From Schistocephalus solidus (Eukaryota > Platyhelminthes > Cestoda > Diphyllobothriidea > Diphyllobothriidae): a stretch of DNA of 64,000 nucleotides. Each line of letters starts with the position of its first letter. Position 1 is the first letter of the stretch. The DNA lies in assembly GCA_017591395.1 (NCBI GenBank), contig WEDG01000794.1:62001-126000 (forward strand), written 5' to 3'. Positions 36,786 to 49,000 of this stretch are shown in pieces. Below the pieces are notes generated by a model. The model was not told the origin of the DNA. It searched no databases and saw nothing but the letters and a program-made list of their open reading frames with translations. The translations under genes were made by a program, and so were the position numbers.

Positions 36786-38224
36786 CTAACTGGATTTTGA
36801 GATCCATTGGGCAACCTCGTCATCGATTCTCGGGTTGCGTGACATTGTGCTTCCTAGATAAGCGAAGGTTTCCACATATTGTAGTTGAGCACCGTTGACA
36901 TTGATTCGGGGAGCATTGTATTCCACGCTGGGTGGCGGCTGGTGCATGACAACCGTTTTGGCTGTACTGATTGTTAATCCGAAATTGGCGCAGCCTGCGA
37001 TGAAGAGGTCCATGCTCCTTTGCATGTCCTCCTCCATCACGGTGTTAAGGGCGCAGTCGTCCGCGAAGAGCAAGTCATGGACTGTAGTCCTAGACACGCG
37101 CGTTGAAGCATGCATACGCCGACTGTTGATAAGGTGTCCATTAGTTCTGTAGGCGATGCGGATACCAGGCTGCTAATCACGGTAGGCATCCATCAGCATA
37201 GCAGAGAGCATGAGACTGAACAGGGTGGGGGCCAATACGCAGCCCTGCTTCACTTCGTTGGTCACTGCGAATGCTTTGGATATCGTCTCGTTGTCAGAGA
37301 CGCGCACCGTCATCCCGTGATGAACCTGACGCACTATGTACTTGAACCGCTCAGGACAGCCGAATTTCTGCATGACTTTCCACAGTCCGTCGCGATTCAC
37401 TATGCAAAGGCTTTCGTCAGATCCACAAAGGTAGTGTAAAGGTGATTTCGCATCTTCTGGCACTTCTCTTCTAGCTGGCGGGCGGCAAAGATAATTCCGG
37501 TTGTTCCGCGGCGTCGGCGGAAGCCACATTGGCTTTCTGGGAGCAGGCCCTGCTCTAGGTGACCGTTCGGACGACTGCGAAGGATACAGGCGAAGAGCTT
37601 CCCGGAGATGTTGAGCAACGAGATGCTTCTGTGAGTATCACAGAGTTGCCGGTTCCCTTTCCGCTTGTAGAGATGAACGACGGTCGCATCTTTGAAACCC
37701 TGAGTAAGTTGTCCTTGGCGCCACATCTGAAAGAGTGTTGTGAGTTCTGCCATTAGCCGGGGTCCGCCATGCTTGTAGACTTCCGGCGGGATTGCATCGG
37801 ATCCATATGCTTTGCCGCTGGAAATCTGCTGAATGGCCAGGATGGTTTCTGGTAGGGAAGGCGGCAGATCCAGGTCATTGTTCGTGTTCACTTGACGGAG
37901 TCGGTCAATGGCAGCATCGGAGATGGCTGATGAGCAATTAAGGACACTTCTGAAGTGCTTGGCCCAGCGCTTCAGAATTTGCGATTTCTCTGTTAGCAGT
38001 GCTGTGCCGTCAGATCTGAGCAGCCGTGCGGTCCCCTTGATACACGGGCCGTAGATGACCTTGATGGCTTTGAAAAGGTTTTTCATTTCATTGCGGTCCG
38101 CATACCCCTGGATTTCCTCAGCCTTTCGTATTATGCAGGCGTCCTGCATCTCCCGCAGCCGTTGCTGTACAAGGCGATTACATCTCAAGAAGGCTGCTTT
38201 GATGGCGTTAGTCCGAAGGTCCAT
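36786..38224 (-). pseudogene. Reverse transcriptase of element H (frameshifted)
   Basis: Visible blocks are ILKRWAKHFRSVLN, ISSGKAYGSDAIPPEVYKHG, FKDATVVHLYKRKGNRQLCD, TFVDLTKAFA (motif A) and, after a frameshift, FGCPERFKYIVRQVHHGM. Then come VKQGCVLAPTLFSLMLSAML (motif B), and after another shift LLFADDCALNTVMEEDMQRS (catalytic FADD) and TFAYLGSTMSRN. All core residues are readable, but three frames are needed between 38224 and 36786. Confidence 0.85.
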
Positions 38225-38599
38225 GTGGTCTTTGTGTAGTCATTTATTCTCCGCGAGTAAATTGCTGATGTCGGAGTCATTGTCGTCAAACCAGTCCTGG
38301 TGTGCGCGTCCGAGGACTTCAAAGGTGATCGACTGGATGGCATTTCACAGTTCACACCATCGTGTTTCCACGGTGGCATTATTATCTCGAGCATGCAGGT
38401 CCTCCAGTTTCTGTGTTATTTGGTTGCTGAAATCAAAAACAGTGAGCAGGCAAATTTAACAAAAGAGTATTTAACTTACCTGGCGGTTGCTTACCTTGGG
38501 GCCTTCGTCGGGGTTGAAATCGGAGCTTCATCTGGAAGATGACGAGGCGGTGATCCGTCCAACCATCGGCATCGCGGATCGCCTTGGTTACCAGCACGT

Positions 38600-39400
38600 C
38601 TTGTCAATCTCGCCTCCGGACGAGAACATAGTCCAGCAGATGCCAGCGCCGCGACCGAGGGTGCATCCACGTGACCTTCTCCCGCTTCGGAAGGCGAAGG
38701 AAGATGTTGGTCAGCAGAAGACGGTGTTCCGCAAACGTTCGCAGAAGTAATAGGCCGTTATCGTTACAGCTACCGAGACCGTTGGGACCCAACACCCCCT
38801 GTCAGGCAGCATGGACCGTCCCGACGCGGGCATTGAAGTCAACAAGGACAATTAACTTGACCACCTTCGGCACAGTCGCCAGCAGGGCGTGCAGGTCCTC
38901 GTAGAATTTGTCCATCGCAGCATCAGAGCTCTTCATTGGGGGAGCTTAGGCGCTGAGGACGGTGGTGAACTTGTCTCCCCAAAGAGGCAGGCGAAGGCTC
39001 ATCAGGCGATCATTGATACCCTGCGGCAGACAGGGAAGACGTCCCACAATGTCGTTCCGGATGGCAAAGGCAACATCAGCGTCGCGTCGCTCTGCCTTTG
39101 GCCAGCCGCTCCAGAAAAAGGTATAGCCGGCACACACCCCCTTCAGCTGACCCTGCTCAGAGAATCGGTCTCGCTGAGAGCAGCAATGTCCACCTTGCAG
39201 CGCGCCAGTTCCCGAGCGACTAGCGCCATCCTTTGTTCCGGCCGGTTGCTCCTCGGATTGTCTAAAATGGAACGAACATTCAAGGCTGCTATTGTGAGCG
39301 GACTCACTCGAGCAGCCCGGAGGGTATGGTGCGGGGGATGGGGACGGGGGTATTGTTGTTTGTTTGAGGTTTACGACCGCGTATTTTGCGATCTGCGAGC
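38600..39400 (-). pseudogene. APE endonuclease of element H (broken)
   Basis: Minus-strand pieces in order: CRLDIAALSE-type text near 39190; YTFFWSGWPKAERRDADVAF and AIRNDIVGRL near 39100; GINDRLMSLRLPLWGDKF near 38990; [19 protein letters not shown] text near 38850 (GDFN altered). Then [20 protein letters not shown] and [12 protein letters not shown] near 38620-38700. Frame changes lie between 38946 and 38795. The His/Asp-rich end of the domain continues toward 38550. Confidence 0.75.
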
Positions 39401-39850
39401 CGTGGCCGGCTGCAGAAGTCGTGAGACCAGAATGTGTTTAGGACACCTTTTCTAGCCCCTTCCTCCGTGAGGAGGCAAGCAGTGCTGTCCCTAAATAGGG
39501 CTGTTTGGACATCCCAGACGGCTGCCGAATTCCACTATGGTTCATGGTTTCGTTTTAGTGAAAGAACGACCCAAATTAGCCGGGGCCGCCTACGGGGTTG
39601 CTGTTGCCCCCACCGTAGGACTTTTTGAGAGCGGGGAGGTGGGAAGTTCAGGAGTCAGACATACCGGGTGTGGAGGCACACACAACACCGGAGGCCCTCA
39701 CCTGGTTTAGCCCGCCGGTCGTAACGGTTTCCCGGGGTATGGCCGCTGGGAAGAACCCAACTTCTAGGAGCCAGAGGTGATAGTTGGGTATCAGTTAGAG
39801 GCAGCCACAGGAGCATTCACCACCTATACGAGACATATGGAGCGACCAAA

Positions 39851-41500
39851 TACTACCTGTGTGATGCTTCCCATAACTAGTACCCACTACACCCCTGTTT
39901 GCCACCACAGAGGCTTTAATACACGTTCTGTTGGTTAGCAGTTCAATGCTCAAGTCAGAGCCGGTCTTTGCATGTATTATTAGTCCTGTGCGACTTCGTA
40001 CCGGGTTCTAGCTCGAGCCCATAAGCACAAAGGGACGAGAAGACCTGGTAACGCGATCGTGGAATGCCCCTTAGCCTAGAGCTGTGGCCTAAAAAACCCC
40101 TCTGTTGTAGGCATAGCGGCGATCAATTTCGACCCAAAGTGTTATTTACAACGATGGTTAGCCTGGAATGTTACTATTTTCCTATAATTTGAAACAATCC
40201 AGCCATGCCTGAATCCAGGCTTGAAAGATATGAAGCATTTTTTAGTCAAACCCCCACTATTCAAACCATAAACTAACGTCTGGTAAGATCTGATCACGTA
40301 GGACTGGCTTTCATCGATTTGTCGTGTTTGTAAGAAGAATAAGCCAGAAGTAGTTATTACTGCCTCCGTCTTTGAAAATTACTCCTATCGAAACATTAGC
40401 TCACTAGACGGCTGGATTTTGGCAGGACAAGTAAAGTGGATGCAGGCCCTAGGAATGAAAAATGGTTGTTTGCAAAGATTGCTCCCATTTTTCATTCCCT
40501 AATCGAGCTGCAATCGACCCGTAACAATCCCTTATTTCCTCTGAAGTCGCTGCTGAGTTCAGTAACTGAGGGAGTCCATGTGTGACGCTTCTTCATGCAA
40601 CACGGGTTTTCTGTTAAGAGAAAATCCAGAAGAATTAAAGGTCAAGGTGAGTCTTGAAGAGGTAGTCAATGGAGAATATGATTTGCTCCACCTTATGTAC
40701 TTGCATTCTGGTTGTGGAAAAGGAGGACTGTTTTATTGAAACAAGTTTCATACAATACTGTGCATGCGCTTAACTTACGCCAGAGATTATAGTTTTCCAC
40801 GTTTGCACATGCATTTGCTTCTATCCTCTGTACGATGTTTTGTACTAAAACGGCAGAGAATAAAGTTTAGGCAGCTAAATATAACTAACACAAATTCTGG
40901 AGGAGTTCTGGCCTGATAACAAAAATCATCTCTAGATCTGAAACTACAGCACAAAGGAAACTGCCCATATATTTCCCACGCACAGGATAGATCGACAATT
41001 GTCACTCTAATGGGGCTCGACATTAGGAAATTCTTAACAGGCCACTAATCACTGTTCTGAGTCAGCACGAAAACGGTTAATAAGAAGAGCTAGCAAAATC
41101 TAAAGTTCATTCTTCCAGTTAAGAAACTCACTCTGTTAAGTTGCTGACAGCACTGTGCTATCGAAGGGAAGAGTGTGACACAATAGGGCAGCCTATTAAA
41201 ACGTATCTTTTCCCCGAATTTTTGTATTACACTAGCAAAAACCTCGGTAGTTTTCGTAAAAAATGTAATCATAGGACCAATATTGCACAGTCTAGCTGTC
41301 GCTACCGGTCTGCCAGACGGTAGGGGCACACTTGGACGTCTGGTTCGTGTTCAGAAAGTTTATTCAAGTTCCGACAAGAAGGAACGCAATATAACTAATT
41401 CAATTCCTCACTGTAGTATATAGGTCATTTTAAACGTGATCATTTTTATAAAGCTGGTTTCGTCATGGCACATTTTTAGTCGGATTCCATTACACCTTAA
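39851..41500. other. Unassigned DNA
   Basis: No gene or repeat that I can support between the 5' end of element H and the first PLE copy. Confidence 0.35.
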
Positions 41501-41519
41501 CCCTAAGAATTGCACAGTG

Positions 41520-42610
41520 AACCATAATGGAGGAGTTTAAACGCTCGACGGCATAGCCATGGGCAGTTCATTGGGACCAGTTCTGGCGGGCACTTTCATC
41601 GAGCGAAAATGAATCCGATATTCAAAGCGAGCTGCATTCGATAGATGCCAAGCGAATGACTGTTTTGTTATTGTCAATATTCTGATAGAGAAGCGAATTA
41701 AAGCCGAAGACACACGTAAACTTCAAATTTATGATTAAACAGGAAACTCAAAACACAGTCTTTCTTAGACGTTCTTGTACAGGGGAGGGCAGACAGTTCC
41801 ATTCCGAAATCCGTTGATCGAAAAACCAATGGAAAAGGACAGTAAATGCACAGTCTCAGTTTCGATCCCCTCCAGAGAAAAAGAAATTTCGTTTTGTGCG
41901 CTTTACATAGAGTCAATTGATTTCCCAGACACGATCGATGATGAAGATCAGTTTCCTGCAATATGTCTGTCCTGGAAATGGGTATTCGGGGATATTCATC
42001 GGAAAGTATTGTCCTTTCCAACAATAAATTCCAGGAGAAATACCTGCGCCACAAAATTTATGAGCAGCTATCTCCCTTTCAAGGGCGATACTGTGGAAAA
42101 TGTGATTAGGCGATGCCTTCGAAGTTTGATGTAACGGACATACGTCGTCTTAGATTTGTTGCTCATAAGAACCAGAACGACTGAAGAAAACCACTGTGCC
42201 TATGATGCCACACCAGAATTCATCTATGAGTTCGCATGCAGTTGGGGGTACAAAGGTATTAGGTGCACACAAAAGCAGTCGACAACGCGGTTATCTGAAC
42301 ATACGCTGAAACAGCTGCTGGGAGCGAAAAATAAGGTGTTCAGTAGTTCAGTGACGAAATAACTGGTAGGCAATGATCACACGTTGAACCTAAAGATTGC
42401 ATTTAAAGTCATACCGTGGGCGCCTCCTGCGCTTTTCCGAAGCCGCTGCAATGTGGAGAAAGCCAGAATGCAGATGGATCACGTGATCAATCTCACAGCC
42501 TGGTTAATGACGCCAAGACACCATTCTCTCTCCTGCCTGCTCGCCCCGCCCGAGATGACCGATGAACGCCAATGCCTTACAGTGGTAATCACGCTTGACG
42601 AGATTTAGCT
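41520..42610 (+). mobile_element. PLE copy J, heavily decayed
   Basis: Near 41545 the plus strand reads GIAMGSSLGPVLAGTFIE after a frameshift, the RT motif of Penelope-like elements. About 200 bases later come an FLDVLVQGR-like word and Lys/Arg-rich thumb text. Near 42217-42300 a GIY-YIG remnant reads FIYEFACSWGYKGIRCTQ then TTRLSEH. A VTKxLVGNDHTLN tail follows. Many stops are present. This copy is clearly older than K and L. Confidence 0.7.
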
Positions 42611-42859
42611 GTAACCGGAACTGGCTCACCTGAAAAAGTTTTCTGCCCGCACATCATTCTTACCAGCATAACAGCTCAACCTGGTTTCTAATTGAATAGC
42701 TTAATTTACTAATATGCAATGAACGTACGCAGTGAAAGAAGAGGTCATGGAATTTTATGATACCGCTAAATTGTCCCTAGTTCGTCGCATTTACCTTGTT
42801 TACAGGCCGTATCTTACGCCCTAGCCGATTACCTTCCCCCTACTTATTTTAGTAAGTAC

Positions 42860-44090
42860 GATGACACGCTTCCGCTAGTATTCGAGCCAATCAGCGTTCA
42901 GTCGCTTCTCTCATGTTCCGAGGCGAAAGAAAGAAAGAAAGAGTTATTACTAATATGCACGTTAAGTTTGCAGCTCCTTTTTGACAAACAGCTATACAGA
43001 CAAATAGACTGCATTGCTATGGGGTCACCACATGGACCTCTCCTAGCCGATGTCTTTATGGGCAAGCTGGAGAAATTTCAGCTAAGCGGACAGATCAATA
43101 AGCTAAGACACTACGGCCGATACGTCGATGACATCTTTGCAATTGTCACAGAAGAAACAAATTTAGACGAGCTCTTAAACACTGTAAACCAAGTACATCC
43201 GTCGATCAAATTCACGGTGGAGATGGAAAGAGCAGGTTCACGCCCTTTCTTTGACGTCCTTCTAGGCAGAAGGCCTGACGGCAGCATACGAAGGAGCGTT
43301 TATCGAAAGAAAACCTGGTCTGGGCAATATGTGAACTTAAGCAGTTTCGTACCTCTCCAATAGAAACGCAATCTAGTCCGTTGCTTAGCGCATAGGGCCA
43401 GAAAAATTTGCACGGCAAATAGTATCAAGGAGGAGCTTGGGAAGATCCAGAACCTACTGCGAGAGAATGGATACCCAGTTTGGTTTATTACAAAGCATCT
43501 TGTCGCAAGACCAGTGAAACCTGCCAACGTTACTGTGGAAAAGAAAACTCTATTCCTCAAAGTGCCATTTCAAGGGAATGTGGCTAGTGAACTTCTGAAA
43601 GACGCCTTAACCAAGCCGTTACACAAATGTTCCCAGCGGCGAAACTTCAGATAGTGTTCTCAACTAACCATCTTTTACGAGGCAAAGGCAAGGATAGGTT
43701 GCCGGCTCAGACCACCTGCATGTGCATTTACTAATTTACTTGCTCCTGTGGAGCAGGTTATCTTGGTCACACGAGTCGGCGCTTATCCAAAAGAATAAAA
43801 GAACACATCCCAGCATGGCTGAGCAAAGGGGAAGTCACGAGCATAAAAAGCGCCATCCTTGCACATCTTGTTGACACTGGGCATAGTGTGGAACCCAGCG
43901 AAGCTTTCCGTGTAATTTATAAGGTCGCACCAAACTACCCCAAGCCACTGGGTCAACGTCTACTAGCTGCAGCAGCAGCGACTGCCATTAGGTTGAAGAA
44001 GCCAGTCTTGTGCGCACAAAATAACCTCGTACAAGCTCCGCGCTTAGCTTGGCCAACGGCCGCTTAACTGCATTCATCCCCCGCGCCATC
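42860..44090 (+). mobile_element. PLE copy K (reverse transcriptase plus GIY-YIG, broken)
   Basis: An open frame at 42968-43363 holds the RT core: QLYRQIDCIAMGSPHGPLLA, LRHYGRYVDDIFAIV (catalytic YVDD) and RPFFDVLLGRRPDGSIRRSV. After a stop at 43361-43363 the same frame continues through KEELGKIQNLLRENGYPVWF to VPFQGNVASELL. A GIY-YIG domain near 43715-43860 reads FTCSCGAGYLGHTSRRLSKR then IKEH, followed by SAILAHLVDTGHSVEP. A 1-base deletion near 43598 relative to copy L, and a TAA just before FTCSCG, break it. The upstream thumb/N-terminal region is missing. Confidence 0.85.
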
Positions 44091-44670
44091 TCTGTCCTCC
44101 CCCTTCTCCTAGAACGGCTCTACCAAACACTTACTGCCGCCTATCACACGGTCTCTTATCATCCTCCCCCTATGCACATTTCTCAGATAACCCACACAAA
44201 CGGATGAACATTATCGATTTCATGTTTTAAATGTCTACTACGTTCCAACGTTGCCCTATAACTGTACTGGCCTGAAGAGAAGTTATCGAAAGCAGCGCGC
44301 ATGCTCGCAAGTCGTCTCTTGAATCTTTTAATGGAAATTTTTCCAACTTTATTATTTTGTGTTGCCACGCATATTTCAGGAAATAGATCAGTATAATGCA
44401 TGTGTAACTACACAATTGGAAAGCCGCTTATGTGCATTAGGATATTTCTTATAGGCAGAAGAGGATTTAATTAACTAGGATCAGGTTTAATTGGACCTGT
44501 ATTTTAATGGAACTCCTGATAGGAACCGACAGGAAGTCTGCTATCTTGCTCTAAGTGCAGGATGCTCTCTACGTGTGGAACAACTACATTTACTTGTTAT
44601 AATGTAGTTTCTGACAGCAGGGTAATTGAGCGCAAAATTGTAGCCGACATCTGGCCTAGCCGACACTCCC

Positions 44671-44957
44671 TTCTTCTTCTTCTTCTTCTTCTTCTTCTTC
44701 TTCTTCTTCTTCTTCTTCTTCTTCTTCTTCTTCTTCTTCTTCTTCTTCTTCTTCTTCTTCTTCTTCTTCTTCTTCTTCTTCTTCTTCTTCTTCTTCTTCT
44801 TCTTCTTCTTCTTCTTCTTCTTCTTCTTCTTCTTCTTCTTCTTCTTCTTCTTCTTCTTCTTCTTCTTCTTCTTCTTCTTCTTCTTCTCTTCTTCTTCTTC
44901 TTCTTCTTCTTCTTCTTCTTCTTCTTCTTCTTCTTCTTCTTCTTCTTCTTCTTCTTC
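44671..44957 (+). repeat. (TTC)n / (GAA)n microsatellite, 287 bp
   Basis: An almost perfect trinucleotide tract of about 95 units with one 1-base slip near 44886 (cttctcttc). It encodes meaningless poly-Leu, poly-Phe, poly-Lys, poly-Glu or poly-Arg frames, none of which I treat as a gene. It sits between PLE copies K and L. Confidence 0.97.
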
Positions 44958-45147
44958 ATTTGATTGAGCTGCGTAAATAGGGAGGAAAAGTATTCCCGGC
45001 AACGCCTCAGCCTTGAGTTCTTGAGTGTCCTTCACGGGGACAGGTTTACCCAACATGAGTGAGCCGATATTATATCATCCGGTCTTACACGGACTGCTGA
45101 ACTTAGGCGGCGAGCCGCTGAACTTATTTTTTATCCTTGGCTATAAG

Positions 45148-45775
45148 TCGCCCTACTGTGAGAGAATGGATACCCAGTTTGGTTTATTAAAAAGCATCTT
45201 GTCGCAAGACCAGTGAAACCTGCCAACGTTACTGTGGAAAAGAAAACTATATTCTTCAAAGTGCCCTTTCAAGGGGATGCGGCTAGTGAACTCCTGAAAA
45301 GACGCCTTAACCAAGCCGTTACACAAACGTTTCCAGCAGCGAAACTTCAGATAGTGTTCTCAACCAACCATCTTTTACGAGGCAAAGGCAAGGATAGGTG
45401 GCCGGCTCAGACCACCTGCATGTGCATTTACTAATTTACTTGCTCCTGTGGAGCAGGTTATATTGGTCACACGAGTCGGCGCTTATCCAAAAGAATAAAA
45501 GAACACATCCCAGCATGGCTGAGCAGAGGGGAAGTCAAGAGCGTAAAAAGCGCCATCCTTGCACATCTTGTTGACACTGGGCATAGTGTGGAACCCAGCG
45601 AAGCTTTCCGTGTAATTTATAAGGTCCCACCAAACTACCCAAAGCCAACGTCTACTAGCTGCAGCAGCAGCGACTGCCATTAGGTTGAAGAAGCCGGTCT
45701 TGTGCGCACAAAAGTACTTCGTACAAGCTCCACGCCAACGGCGGCTTAACTGCATGCATTCTCCCGCGCCATATC
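45148..45775 (+). mobile_element. PLE copy L, duplicate of the 3' part of copy K
   Basis: It is very similar to 43450-44085 (for example gagagaatggatacccagtt in both). It starts mid-thumb at RENGYPVWF and runs through VPFQGDAASELLKRRLNQAV and the GIY-YIG segment FTCSCGAGYIGHTSRRLSKR. It carries the same TAA stop before FTCSCG as copy K. It lacks the frameshift seen in K near 43598 but has its own small deletion near 45643. A shared inactivating stop points to duplication of one dead copy rather than two insertions. Confidence 0.85.
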
Positions 45776-46052
45776 TGTCCTCCCCCTTCCCCTGGAATTT
45801 TAATTGGACGAAACCGGTAAATCAGATCAGGTCAGATTGACTTCGCTTTGCAGCTGCTGCTGCTACACAGGAGTTGTTTGAATAAGACAATTATTCAGCC
45901 ACATTTGCTGAACTTCTGAATAACATCTCGCAAACATTTAATATCACCCGTAGTAAAAAGGTGGATGAAACTTCACTTAGCCTGGTGTACGGCGAAGTGT
46001 GCGTCACAAAACTTATTAGAACTTCATGAACTTTGTCAAATTCTTTTCGCAA

Positions 46053-49000
46053 CTACCAATTTCCTTCGTTGAAAGCTTGCGCGGCTGCGACTGCCAGGGC
46101 CGGCAACTTTTTCGAGTACAAAGAGGCAAATGTTTGAGGAGCAGTTGTCGAGTTTACATCTCCAGTTACCGGGCTGTGGTAAAGACTTGCCCCGTTGAAT
46201 GCGCGTGAACGTTTACGTACCACTGATTTTGAGTAAAAAATTAAAGATAACAATTATGTTGGGGTGGTAATAAGCTAGCTCCTCACAAACCGGATAATTT
46301 CTTATCGGCCGTTCAGAACCCTTGTGAAGATGAGAGGTCAAAGAGGTCAAAGAAAAATATGGTAATTTGTCAAACTAGAACTAAAGAATTTCACCTGATG
46401 TACGGAGTCTTTCTTCGGCCTCACTGGTATCGGAAATACTCTCTGGAATGTCGAGGTCACGATCTATAAACAAGGAAATTGTTACTTCTATAAAGGAAAC
46501 TCAACGCAAGTATGGAAGTCATCGGACGCCAAGTAGCGCGCTGTAAAGCCTGCAAAGAAAACATGCTTCATACGCAGACGGTAAACAGACCATAAAATGT
46601 TGCTTTCGATTTTATTTAGCCTGAGGAAAACTGCAAGTGCATCGAACAAAAACGAACATGGAAAATATTACATAGAATTTGCATACCTGACGGAATAAGA
46701 GACACTTCCTTGAAATGATTAACTCTACGATGTGCAAGCCAGCTAAAAATAAACGAATAATAAGAAAATTAATCAATTGAAAACTGATTATGGTCTGCAT
46801 ATGAGATCCAAAGAAAAAAACAGAACATACGCTTGTGCGGGCAATTTGTATTCTTCTCCGGTGAGGGGATCAATCACGACAACACCCGTAAAAAGGTAAT
46901 GGCTGTTGGTTGTTTCCTCCTCCTCAACCGGTCCCAGAATGCAATTCTTTAGATTGCCGATATAAACGGCTTCAATAAGTGATTCATAAATCTAAAAGTA
47001 GCAATAGGTCGCTGTAGAAAAAAAACTAATAATGTTGTAAAGTGTTAGTTCCTAGCTCACAGCGAAGTTAGGAGGAGTCATTCCTCTGCGACTGTATTTC
47101 ATTGGCGGACAATTTTTATGGGTCAATTTCCCTGCCATACTAACACTGATATTAAATTATGGCCAACAGAGGGAAAAATGGCCATGATAGATTTTCTAGG
47201 AGCAGATAGAACACAGGTAAAGACATAAAGTAAAATTAAAAAGAATAAAAAAGTCAAAAAACGACCTGTAACGGTTTATCGGTGTTTGCCTGGATAGTAT
47301 CGTTCTTTGGGTTGACCAACGCCACAGGTCTACGTCCGGTGTCACCGAACTCGCCAAAAAGAGCCAAATGAGGAACAGGAGCTGAGTCCGTGAGATGTGA
47401 GTGGGTTTCGCGAGTAGAGAGGACAGCGAGTTTGATCCGGTAGAGCACTAAACCCACACTCGGATCTCGTCCGTCGTCCCGCAGTAATTGGGAGGGCAAA
47501 ACATTGCCCGGAGTGTCCTCGTAGGATTTCGAGCTTAAAAGTTGTTCCCGGGCCAACTGACAATTTCCGTAGGTACTCACGAATGATCGCCCAATAAAAT
47601 CAAACAACAGCCGTTTTTGATTCAAGTCATTTTTGAAGGCAACCTGAATGGAAGTGGAAGAAAGAAGTAGCAAGCAACATATGCATAAATGCAAAAACGA
47701 GGCCGAAATTCATTAAGCCCTTTTGATTGATATTTATCAAATAAAATCTTTCCCAAAATACAGCAAATTGTTTTATTTGAGAATATTGACTGAAATAACT
47801 GTTTCGTTGACAAAATAGTTCAAAGTTCCGAAAATATCCTATGAGTAGATCACCTTCGGCAAGTACTTCCCATGGCCCTCAAGTTAACGCGTGGACGGTG
47901 AAGTTCATAGAGTTAGCTTTGTCACAAATCTTTGGTTTTGTCAAATCCCAAGTGGAGGCCTGATAAGCATATAGAGGCGATCTTTGAAAAAAACGTTTCA
48001 TGCAACTAATCTTCCAGGTGGGTTTTTGGTTCACAATGTTCAACGCTTCAACTCCGAATCTCCTGGAATCCATATCTTTTCTGAATTTGATGGCTACTAA
48101 AGTCTTCATATTGTTGTATTAAAAAGTGCAATAAATGTTTTCTTTCCTACAGCTTTCCTCGTGCCCATGTCCTGCGTATTTTCTCTATCCCTGCAATGAC
48201 AACACAGTCGGAACAAACTTGTTGCTCCATGAAAGTTCGACTGTCGACTCCCACGAGGTCCATCGTGTGCCCCACAGCATGGGGCAAGGACGTACGCGTG
48301 CTACAGTTTAAGTGATAGCAGACTTGCGCTGCATTTAACACACTCTGTCTCCCCTCAGCCCCTGGGCTTGGTGTCATGAAAACGACACGAAGGCACGAGG
48401 TAGGATCTGGCGCAGGTGGCTGGCACGGCCTGAACCTGCACCTAGGCGGGCTATAACATCTAAATGTTTGTCATTTGTAATGGTTGCGCATCCCCAATAG
48501 CGCACGTTGTACCCCTGTTTGGCCCTCGTGATGGTCCAACGCACCTACCACGCAGCCAATTTTAGGGGCACCACGCTGTTACTTTGAGCTCCGAACACAA
48601 GTGAAGCCGTTCGCTTGCGTCTGTATGACACGAGTGCATCATTCACGTGTTTTTAATCGTTCTTCAGTTATCAATATGAAATTTAGCATTTTGCCTGAAG
48701 TTCCAATGCAAACTTTGAGTAAAGTCACCGAAACAGTAGGTTTTGGGTTTAGTCTAGAAATTTGCGTAAAACTTTGAACGATGTACGATCAAATTCAGCG
48801 AAATAGCGCGCTAATTTTCCCTCCTGTGAATGCGGTCATCAGCTGCACTGAACAAGGTAACAGTTTCGTCACAATTGCAGCACAGGCGCCAGACAAATGT
48901 ACAAAAAGGCATATCACCTATGTTATACCTTTTTAATGCGTTAAAAGCTGTTTATATCAGAAAAATCCCCAAGAACCTCTTTATTTTCTACCACTTACAT

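Larger units (their letters stand above)
35500..39850 (-). mobile_element. APE-RT retroelement H with C-terminal C2H2 zinc fingers
   Basis: On the minus strand from 39850: a 5' UTR shared with element G, then an APE endonuclease (about 39400-38550), an RT (38224-36786), a linker, and at least four C2H2 fingers ending near 35510. It resembles the RTE/BovB-like endonuclease-reverse transcriptases annotated in tapeworm genomes, from recall only. Frameshifts occur between almost every block, so this copy is inactive. The 3' boundary is uncertain; the GC-rich repeats at 34.6-35.4 kb may belong to it. Confidence 0.85.

Noticed and set aside
44541..45056. Open frames of 120-171 codons across the (TTC)n tract (poly-Lys, Glu, Arg, Leu, Phe)
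   Set aside because: They are translations of a microsatellite and have no non-repetitive domain.
47879..48109. Possible extra PLAT-gene exon on the minus strand
   Set aside because: Not needed: exon 51144 joins exon 47643 in phase 0 and yields a continuous PLAT end (WGVQQ then VAFKND); no clear splice sites border this frame.
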